33,411 nucleotides of DNA, taken from Blautia sp. Lineage in GTDB: Bacteria; Bacillota; Clostridia; Lachnospirales; Lachnospiraceae. Location of the stretch: contig JABUSW010000130.1 in the NCBI GenBank assembly GCA_021443885.1, positions 1 to 33,411 on the forward strand. Reading direction: 5' to 3'. Position 1 is the stretch's first letter. Each line of letters starts with the position of its first letter. The position numbers were made by a program, and so were the translations under genes. Positions 26,653 to 33,411 of this stretch are shown piece after piece. The notes under the pieces are model-generated. The model ran no database searches, was not told the origin of the DNA, and saw nothing but the letters and a program-made list of their open reading frames with translations.

Positions 26653-29600
26653 GGATCCAACGATATTTCCGTGCATTTTCTCTGGAGGAGCTGTGCGCCG
26701 GAATGGAACTGGTACTATCCGGGGAAGGCAAGACTTCTTTTCGTACATTGAACCCGCAGGAGAGGGAGGCACTTTTTCCGGGATACGATTCGGAGTGTGA
26801 GATTCTGCAGCTGGTGATGGATTATTCCGTTTATCAAGGGAAAGAGAAGAAAAAACGGCAGGCCACAGTGTGGGTAGACGGGCATCAGGAGCTGGTTTTG
26901 AAAACCCGGTGCACCTGCCAGGAGTATCAGAAGGATTCCTACGGCTGCTCCCACACGGCAGCTGCATGGACAGCCTGGTATATCGAGCAGGAAGGGACCG
27001 GCTTTTTCTACGGGTCAGAACTGGAAACCAGGCTGAAGAACCTGGCAAGAGTAGAAGATCCATTTGCTCCGGGAGTGTTAAAACGGACAGACAGCAGGCT
27101 ACTGCCCTACCTTAAGGAGGACCGGGAGGAAAACACCCTTCCGGTCTGGGGAAAGAAAAAGGTTGCCAGAAAAGATCTCATTCATCTGGAATATGATATT
27201 TTTGCGGATCATGATTGTTATTACATGTCCTTGCGGGCCGGTGTGGATCGTAAATACGTGGTGAAGGATATCATCGGATTTGTACAGTGCTATTTGAATG
27301 AAGGCGTATATAACTTTGGGAAAACAGGCAGAGTTTTATCCGGAGAATTCTGTGACGGTTTTGCAAATGGTCTGATTGGCATCATTGCGGAAGCATATGA
27401 ACATATGAGGGATACATACAGAAATAAGGCATGTTTTGCTTACCAGGGGAATTCGAAAGATGCGCGCTATTTTGTGCTGGATGGTTATTATATGGGAAAA
27501 TTCCTGCGGCTTCTGGACGGGACGCATCTGGTATATGCGGACGGAAGGCAGGTTCCGGTAAGGCTTGACAGAAAAGGACTGGAGGCAACCCTGCGCAAGG
27601 TGGCAAATGGAGCCGTGTTCCAGGTAAAAACCATCAAGCTGGTTGCGGATGACGGCGTTTCTTTATATCTGGAAGATGCGAAAGGTATTTTTGCTGTGTC
27701 ATCCTTAGAACTGGGGCAGGATAGTTTTATCCGGAATGTGTTGTTTATCAAAGATCCGCTTTATATCCGGGAAGCAGATATTCCGGCTTTGTGCCAGAAC
27801 ATCCTTCCATTATTTGAAAAATACGGGCATGTCAACAGGAAAGGAATGGAACCGGGAAGCTATGAAAGGGAAGTACCGGAACAGGAACTGTATCTGGATA
27901 TCGAGAACAAGTCCTGTATTACCTGTGTCCCTTATTCTGTCTACAAGGAACCGGAAGCAAGATACCGGCTTTTTGATAACACATCAGGAGTTCAACAGAG
28001 AAATGGCGCGGTGGAAAATGGATATGCGAAAGAACTGATCGGCATGTTCCAGGAATATGATTCGGAGGAAGGCAGACTCTCGGCAGTTCTGGAAGATGAA
28101 GAGATGTATCAGTTCCTGCAGGAAACCCTGCCGCAGATGCAGGAGAAGGCAACGGTCTATATCACGGACCGCCTGAAGAAAATGAAGGTGCAGAATCTTC
28201 CGAAGCTGCAGGTGAAAATCAGCATGAAGTCCTCGGGACTCACCATGGATCTGAAAGGAACGGATCTGAGTAAACAGGAATTAGAAGAGATCCTGTCGAA
28301 TTATTCAGTAAAGCGAAAGTATTACCGATTGAAAAACGGGTCCTTTTTCAAGTTTGAAGAGGAAGATTCACAGCTATGGGATGCCATCGCAGACCTGTAC
28401 CGTCACCATGGGACAAAGGATGCGGCAATGTTGAAGCTTCCGCTGTATCGTGCAGCGTATCTGCAGGAAATGATGAAGGAACGGGAAGGCCTTCTGCTGG
28501 AAACAGACAGCCATTATCAGAACCTGATCCGGACCATGGGAGAAGAAGAGAATTCGTTGGTACCGGCCTCCCTTGCACCCGTGCTTCGCCCCTATCAGGA
28601 AGAGGGCTTCCACTGGATCAAACGGCTCAAATCCATTGGGTTTGGCGGGATTCTGGCAGACGATATGGGGCTTGGAAAAACATTGCAGGTATTATCCTTC
28701 CTGCTTTCGGAAAAACAATCCGGGAAATCCGGACGGGAGCTTCGGACATTGATCATATGCCCGGCTTCTCTGGTGTATAACTGGCAGAAAGAAATCATGC
28801 GCTTTACGCCGGAATTGACAAACGTGGTTGTAGCGGGAACCCAGGCAGCTCGTCAGCAGCTCATCGAGCAAAGCGGGGACGTGGATGTCTGGATCACCTC
28901 CTATGATCTGCTGAAGCGGGATGTTGCTTATTATGAAAACATTCCTTTTGCAAACGAGATCATAGACGAGGCACAATTTATCAAAAATCAGAATACCCAG
29001 GCGGCACAGTCTGTCCGCATTGTATCAGCGGACTTCCGCATGGCCCTTACCGGTACGCCCATCGAAAATCATCTGGGAGAGCTTTGGAGTATTCTGGATT
29101 ATCTGATGCCGGGATTTTTGTATACCTATACTGTTTTTCAAAAAGAATTTCAGACTCCCATCATGAACGATCAGGATGAAGGCAGCATGGACCGGCTGCG
29201 CCGTATGGTGCATCCCTTTATTCTTCGGCGACTGAAAAAGGATGTTCTGAAAGAGCTTCCGGAAAAACTGGAGGAAACCGTTCTGGTGAAGCTGGAGAAA
29301 GAACAGAAACAGCTCTACGATGCCTATGCGGCCAGACTGCGTCAGTCTCTGGCACAGAAGAGCGATGCAGAGTTCCGTTCCCAGAAGCTGGAGGTTCTGG
29401 CAGAGCTCACCAGGCTCCGGCAGCTGTGCTGCGATCCATCCCTTCTGATGGAGAACTACCATGGCGGCAGCGCAAAGCTGGATGCCTGCCTGGAACTGGT
29501 AGGACAGGCGGTGGAAGGCGGACACAAGGTGCTTTTGTTCTCACAGTTTACTTCCATGCTGGATATTATCTGTCAACGGTTGACGCAAGCAGGACACGCC

Positions 29601-29984
29601 TACTACCGGATCGACGGAAGTGTCAGCAAGGAGAAACGAATGGAGATGGTAGACAGCTTTGCTTATGACGAAGTACCGGTATTTTGCATATCCTTGAAGG
29701 CCGGCGGAACCGGACTGAACCTGACAGCAGCAGACATCGTTATTCATTACGATCCCTGGTGGAATCAGGCTGCCCAGAACCAGGCCACAGACCGCGCCCA
29801 CCGTATCGGCCAACAGCACAGCGTCAGTGTATATGAACTGATCGCAGGGGACACCATAGAAGAACAGATCCAGAATATCAAACAGGATAAGGCACAGTTG
29901 ATGGAAGACGTCCTCTCCGGAGAAAGGATCGCCTCCTCCTCTCTTAAGAGAGAAGAACTGCTCCAGCTGCTGGAGGAAATCTGA
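26649..29984 (+). CDS. SNF2-family DEAD/DEAH-box helicase with N-terminal SWIM zinc finger
   Basis: 1111 aa; SWIM 'CTCQEYQKDSYGCSHTAAAW', Walker A 'DDMGLGKTLQ', 'DEAQFIKN', 'ALTGTPIENHLGELWSI', 'SLKAGGTGLNLTAADIVIHYDPWWN', 'QATDRAHRIGQ'. Confidence 0.95.
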   Translation: MRIQRYFRAFSLEELCAGMELVLSGEGKTSFRTLNPQEREALFPGYDSECEILQLVMDYSVYQGKEKKKRQATVWVDGHQELVLKTRCTCQEYQKDSYGCSHTAAAWTAWYIEQEGTGFFYGSELETRLKNLARVEDPFAPGVLKRTDSRLLPYLKEDREENTLPVWGKKKVARKDLIHLEYDIFADHDCYYMSLRAGVDRKYVVKDIIGFVQCYLNEGVYNFGKTGRVLSGEFCDGFANGLIGIIAEAYEHMRDTYRNKACFAYQGNSKDARYFVLDGYYMGKFLRLLDGTHLVYADGRQVPVRLDRKGLEATLRKVANGAVFQVKTIKLVADDGVSLYLEDAKGIFAVSSLELGQDSFIRNVLFIKDPLYIREADIPALCQNILPLFEKYGHVNRKGMEPGSYEREVPEQELYLDIENKSCITCVPYSVYKEPEARYRLFDNTSGVQQRNGAVENGYAKELIGMFQEYDSEEGRLSAVLEDEEMYQFLQETLPQMQEKATVYITDRLKKMKVQNLPKLQVKISMKSSGLTMDLKGTDLSKQELEEILSNYSVKRKYYRLKNGSFFKFEEEDSQLWDAIADLYRHHGTKDAAMLKLPLYRAAYLQEMMKEREGLLLETDSHYQNLIRTMGEEENSLVPASLAPVLRPYQEEGFHWIKRLKSIGFGGILADDMGLGKTLQVLSFLLSEKQSGKSGRELRTLIICPASLVYNWQKEIMRFTPELTNVVVAGTQAARQQLIEQSGDVDVWITSYDLLKRDVAYYENIPFANEIIDEAQFIKNQNTQAAQSVRIVSADFRMALTGTPIENHLGELWSILDYLMPGFLYTYTVFQKEFQTPIMNDQDEGSMDRLRRMVHPFILRRLKKDVLKELPEKLEETVLVKLEKEQKQLYDAYAARLRQSLAQKSDAEFRSQKLEVLAELTRLRQLCCDPSLLMENYHGGSAKLDACLELVGQAVEGGHKVLLFSQFTSMLDIICQRLTQAGHAYYRIDGSVSKEKRMEMVDSFAYDEVPVFCISLKAGGTGLNLTAADIVIHYDPWWNQAAQNQATDRAHRIGQQHSVSVYELIAGDTIEEQIQNIKQDKAQLMEDVLSGERIASSSLKREELLQLLEEI

Positions 29985-30059
29985 TAGACCCATTGCGAAG
30001 AAACAGATGTGCAAACCATAGCCGCAGGGTACTGACGGTAATTATTATGTGTAAAATGA

Positions 30060-30145
30060 TGCAGCGACGCATATATTTTGGGATAAAAATATGCGACGCT
30101 GCATATATTTTGAGATAAAAATATGCACTAATGCATATTTTTCGA
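30060..30145. repeat. 32-bp-period array of palindromic AT-rich units upstream of an ATPase gene
   Basis: GCATATATTTTGGGATAAAAATATGC (30069-30094), GCATATATTTTGAGATAAAAATATGC (30101-30126), degenerate third start GCATATTTTTCG (30133). A 44-bp imperfect inverted repeat spans 30060-30103. Confidence 0.8.
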
Positions 30146-30210
30146 TGTTAATGTTGAAACTTAAGGCAGAAGCAGTTATATTAAGGATATACAAAATGAG
30201 GGGGGAAGAC

Positions 30211-31539
30211 ATGCTCAAGAGAAAATACATGGATCAACTGGTAAGCTGGTTTCAAAACGAAGAGAAGAAAGCATTGGTGATATGCGGTGCAAGACAGGTT
30301 GGAAAAACGTATCTGGTTGAGATGTTTGCGAAAGAATACTATGCATCCTTTATAGAGATTAATTTCATCGAGAATCCTTCTCTGATCACTTTGTTTGATG
30401 GTAACCTGTCTGTTGAAAACATACTGGCAGGGATTGCGCTGTATCTTCCGGGAAATACAATTGTTCCCAGAAAAACCATATTGTTTCTCGACGAAATTCA
30501 GGAATGCCCGAAAGCTATAACAGCATTAAAGTTTTTGACCAAAAGTGATATCATTGACGTAATCGCCTCCGGCTCCGCGTTGGGAATGTCTTATAACAGA
30601 GTCACTTCGTTCCCTGTGGGTGCAGTTGAATATATTGACATGGCGGCGTTGGATTTCCGGGAGTTCCTTTGGGCTCTGGGAATCAGTGAAGAAACCATCC
30701 ATACTGTGAAAACCTTTTTTGATGAAATAAAGGAAGTGCCGGATGCAATACACCGGCAAATGATGCGATACCTGAAACAATACATGGTTATTGGCGGCAT
30801 GCCGGAAGCTGTAAATGCATTTGTTAACAATAATTATGACTACTACAAGGCAGACCTTGTACAGAGAAGAATTATAAGGGATTACATTGCAGACATCGCA
30901 CGCTTTGCCAGACCGGAAATAAAGATCAAGGCAGAAGCATGTTACAAATCCATACCAAACCAGCTCAGCAAAGAGAATCACAAGTTTCAATATAGTCAGG
31001 TGGAGAAAAAGGGGACTGCACGTAAATTTGAAACCAGCGTGGACTGGCTGCTGAATGCAAACATGGCTTTTGCAGTGAATAACGTATCGTTTATCGAATA
31101 TCCATTGGAGGCACATATTATTGACAATAGCGTCCGGCTCTATCCAAATGACATTGGTCTGCTGATTGGAACTTATGATTTCGGTGTGAAAAAACTCCTG
31201 GTTGATGATGAATACGATGAAAAAACAACAAACATTATTTTGAAGACGGCAAAAGGCGGCCTGTATGAGGCATTGATTGCGGATATTCTTATGAAAAATG
31301 GACACAGGCAATTGTTCTTCTATCGAAATGAATCCGGAACTGCAGAATTGGAATTCCTGCTTGAAAACACGGAAGGGATTATCCCCATTGAAGTAAAGGC
31401 CGGACGGAAAAGAAGCCGTACTTTGAATAATGTTTTGGAAAAAGAAGATGTGTACCGCGGTGTAAAACTCGCTTCGCAGAATGTAGGAATCGCAGGGAAG
31501 AAACTCACACTGCCCTTATACATGACAATGTTCCTGTGA
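30211..31539 (+). CDS. AAA-type ATP-binding protein with DUF4143-like C-terminal domain
   Basis: 'ALVICGARQVGKTYLVEMFAKEYY' Walker A, 'ILFLDEIQECP' Walker B, C-terminal 'ELEFLLENTEGIIPIEVKAGR' nuclease-like motif. ATG 30211 after gggggaag; ORF-track start 30091 falls inside the repeat array. Confidence 0.85.
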   Translation: MLKRKYMDQLVSWFQNEEKKALVICGARQVGKTYLVEMFAKEYYASFIEINFIENPSLITLFDGNLSVENILAGIALYLPGNTIVPRKTILFLDEIQECPKAITALKFLTKSDIIDVIASGSALGMSYNRVTSFPVGAVEYIDMAALDFREFLWALGISEETIHTVKTFFDEIKEVPDAIHRQMMRYLKQYMVIGGMPEAVNAFVNNNYDYYKADLVQRRIIRDYIADIARFARPEIKIKAEACYKSIPNQLSKENHKFQYSQVEKKGTARKFETSVDWLLNANMAFAVNNVSFIEYPLEAHIIDNSVRLYPNDIGLLIGTYDFGVKKLLVDDEYDEKTTNIILKTAKGGLYEALIADILMKNGHRQLFFYRNESGTAELEFLLENTEGIIPIEVKAGRKRSRTLNNVLEKEDVYRGVKLASQNVGIAGKKLTLPLYMTMFL

Positions 31540-31561
31540 CCTCTTTGCAGGTGCTTTTTCC

Positions 31562-31590
31562 TTGTAATCCGATATTCCCGGTAGTATAAT
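31562..31590 (+). promoter_or_regulatory. Candidate sigma-A promoter TTGTAA-N17-TATAAT
   Basis: TTGTAA 31562-31567, 17-bp spacer, TATAAT 31585-31590; no convincing coding gene directly downstream. Confidence 0.5.
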
Positions 31591-31747
31591 TGTGAGAGCT
31601 GCTTTGCAGCGAAACAATCCGTAAGCACCTTTGACACCCTGGTACCTCGTTTCTTAAATAACTGGACCAAATGATTGCCTGATTTCCCGATAGTATCATT
31701 CAAAATGCCTCGCCATTGGTACAGTTGCTTGTTTACAGCAATAGACA

Positions 31748-31899
31748 GCCTGACGACTGCAGGTGTATGGAAAAGCAAACCCTCTGAGGCCGCCGGCGCT
31801 TGGCGAATTCGAGGGTTACCGAAGAATGAGCCTAGCGTCCGCTGCGAGACGAAGGGAGCGGGAGCGTGTTTGCGGTACATACACCTGCAGCCGTCAGGC
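31748..31899. repeat. 152-bp inverted-repeat-bounded structured element (MITE-like or ncRNA)
   Basis: Ends GCCTGACGACTGCAGGTGTATG (31748-31769) and CATACACCTGCAGCCGTCAGGC (31878-31899) are reverse complements with one mismatch; nested GCAAAC/GTTTGC and inner AACCCTC/GAGGGTT pairs. Confidence 0.75.
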
Positions 31900-31965
31900 G
31901 TTTCGTTTGAGGATAATGTACGACAGCCGTCAGGCGTTTCGTTTGAGGATGATGTACAACAGCCG
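31888..31965. repeat. 36-bp tandem repeat, ~2.2 copies
   Basis: CAGCCGTCAGGCGTTTCGTTTGAGGATAATGTACGA / CAGCCGTCAGGCGTTTCGTTTGAGGATGATGTACAA / CAGCCG; no spacers. Confidence 0.9.
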
Positions 31966-31999
31966 AAGTCCAGCGTCTTGACAGGAAAGGAGTAAAGCT

Positions 32000-32794
32000 A
32001 TGGATGCATACAGCGATTTTGCCAGAGTCTACGACCTCTTCATGGACAATGTAGATTATGAGGGATGGGCCCAATACATCCGGTCCATATTCGAAGAATA
32101 CAAAATCCACGACGGCCTGGTTCTGGACCTGGGCTGTGGAACCGGAACCATGACAGAACTCCTCTCTGGTGCCGGATATGACATGATCGGGGTAGACAAC
32201 TCCCGGGAAATGCTGGCCATCGCCATGGAAAAGCAGACTGCCGCCCGGGAGAAAGCCTCTGCGCTTCTGGTGGATTCCGAAAAACATGTCCACGAAATCC
32301 TGTATCTCTGCCAGGAAATGCAGGAGTTCGAGCTATACGGAACCGTGGCAGCTGTGGTCAGCGTCTGTGACTGCATCAATTACGTGACGGAAAAAGAAGA
32401 CCTGCAGGAAGTATTCCGGCTGGTCAATAACTACCTGGATCCGGGAGGGATCTTCCTTTTCGATATCAATACCGAATACAAGTATAGCGAACTCTTAGGC
32501 TGCTCCACCATTGCAGAAAACCGCGAAGAGGGGAGCTTTATCTGGGAAAACGATTATGATCCCGATACAAAGATCAATATATATGAACTGACCCTGTTCC
32601 TGCCAAGAGAAGACGGCTTGTACGAAAAGACAGAAGAGCTCCATTATCAGAGAGCCTATTCCCAAAGCGAAATTGAACAGATGATCAAAACTGCAGGGAT
32701 GGAACTGCTGGCTGTGTATGATGCGTACACCAAAGAGCCGCCCCGGCAGGACAGCGAACGACTGACGTTTATTGCAAGAGAACATGGGAAATAA
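32000..32794 (+). CDS. Class I SAM-dependent methyltransferase
   Basis: 264 aa; 'VLDLGCGTGTMTELL' motif I and 'YDMIGVDNSREML'; RBS aaaggag. Confidence 0.9.
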   Translation: MDAYSDFARVYDLFMDNVDYEGWAQYIRSIFEEYKIHDGLVLDLGCGTGTMTELLSGAGYDMIGVDNSREMLAIAMEKQTAAREKASALLVDSEKHVHEILYLCQEMQEFELYGTVAAVVSVCDCINYVTEKEDLQEVFRLVNNYLDPGGIFLFDINTEYKYSELLGCSTIAENREEGSFIWENDYDPDTKINIYELTLFLPREDGLYEKTEELHYQRAYSQSEIEQMIKTAGMELLAVYDAYTKEPPRQDSERLTFIAREHGK

Positions 32795-32815
32795 ATAGAT
32801 ATAGAGGGAATCAAT

Positions 32816-33411
32816 ATGAGTGATTATATCGTAAGAGCAATGGCTGCCAACAACCAGATCCGGGCCTTCGCAGCTGTTACAAAAGAAGTGGTTGAGGCTG
32901 CCAGAGCAGCACATAATACCAGCCCGGTTGCAACCGCAGCACTTGGCCGTCTTCTGACCGGCGGTGCCATGATGGGCGTAATGATGAAAGGGGAAAAAGA
33001 TATCCTGACCCTTCAGGTCAAAGCAGGAGGTCCGCTGCAGGGAATTACCGTAACGGCAGATTCACAGGGCAGAGTCAAAGGATACGTAGGGAATCCGGAT
33101 GTTATTCTTCCTGCAAATTCCAAAGGAAAGCTGGATGTAGCGGGTGCAGTAGGTGTTGGATTCATGAATATCATCAAAGATATGGGGTTAAAAGAACCAT
33201 ATATCGGACAGACAGTACTGCAGACCAGTGAGATCGCAGAAGATCTGACTTATTATTTTGCAACCAGCGAACAGGTTCCTTCTGCCGTAGGATTAGGTGT
33301 ATTGATGAACAAAGACAATACGGTTCGTCAGGCTGGTGGCTTTATCGTACAGTTAATGCCTTTCGCAGAAGAAAGTGTCATTGCGAAGCTGGAAGAAAAT
33401 GTCGCAGGAAT
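32816..33411 (+). CDS. hslO: Redox-regulated chaperone Hsp33, N-terminal part (truncated by window end)
   Basis: MSDYIVRAMAANNQIRAFAAVTKEVVEAARAAHNTSPVATAALGRLLTGGAMMGVMMKGEKDILTLQVKAGGPL... Hsp33 pattern; open to the window end. Confidence 0.93.
   Translation, partial: MSDYIVRAMAANNQIRAFAAVTKEVVEAARAAHNTSPVATAALGRLLTGGAMMGVMMKGEKDILTLQVKAGGPLQGITVTADSQGRVKGYVGNPDVILPANSKGKLDVAGAVGVGFMNIIKDMGLKEPYIGQTVLQTSEIAEDLTYYFATSEQVPSAVGLGVLMNKDNTVRQAGGFIVQLMPFAEESVIAKLEENVAG

Noticed and set aside
30060-30145. CRISPR-like array before the ATPase
   Set aside because: Only 6-nt gaps between 26-bp palindromes; far too short for spacers and no cas genes.
30091-30210. ORF-track N-terminal extension of the ATPase
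   Set aside because: Runs through the palindromic repeat array; ATG 30211 has a better RBS and fits the family N-terminus.
31888-31965. CRISPR array from the 36-bp repeats
   Set aside because: Units are directly adjacent with no spacers, and no cas genes are nearby.
31675-31995. 106-aa + strand ORF covering the repeats
   Set aside because: Spans the inverted-repeat element and tandem repeat; no RBS or family signal. Better explained as noncoding.

Overview
33.4 kb window from a Firmicutes genome (codon usage and gene content suggest Lachnospiraceae; inference). Every convincing gene is on the + strand. Left to right: tail of a sugar ABC transporter locus with rhamnose mutarotase; citrate synthase; MATE transporter; GH32 fructosidase; remnant of a solute-binding protein; clpB behind a CIRCE operator; then a ~14 kb accessory catabolic locus (10.7-24.6 kb). 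That locus holds a type-B carboxylesterase, a YesM/YesN-like two-component system, a CUT1-type ABC transporter, a glycyl radical enzyme (GRE) activase, a GRE, a large NTF2/SnoaL-like protein and an esterase-D-like hydrolase. It is followed by a DUF4250 gene, a two-gene unit with a SWIM/SNF2 helicase, an AAA/DUF4143-type ATPase behind a 32-bp-period palindromic array, a repeat-rich noncoding segment, a methyltransferase and partial hslO (Hsp33). The best candidate for an undescribed system is the GRE/NTF2/esterase locus: the GRE has GCID where characterised eliminase-type GREs have GCVE. The carboxylesterase and ABC promoters share the architecture TCCTAT-N15-TCCTAT-N20-TAYACT, which suggests a common regulator. 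No tRNA, rRNA or CRISPR array was recognised. No database search was possible, so family names rest on motif recognition.
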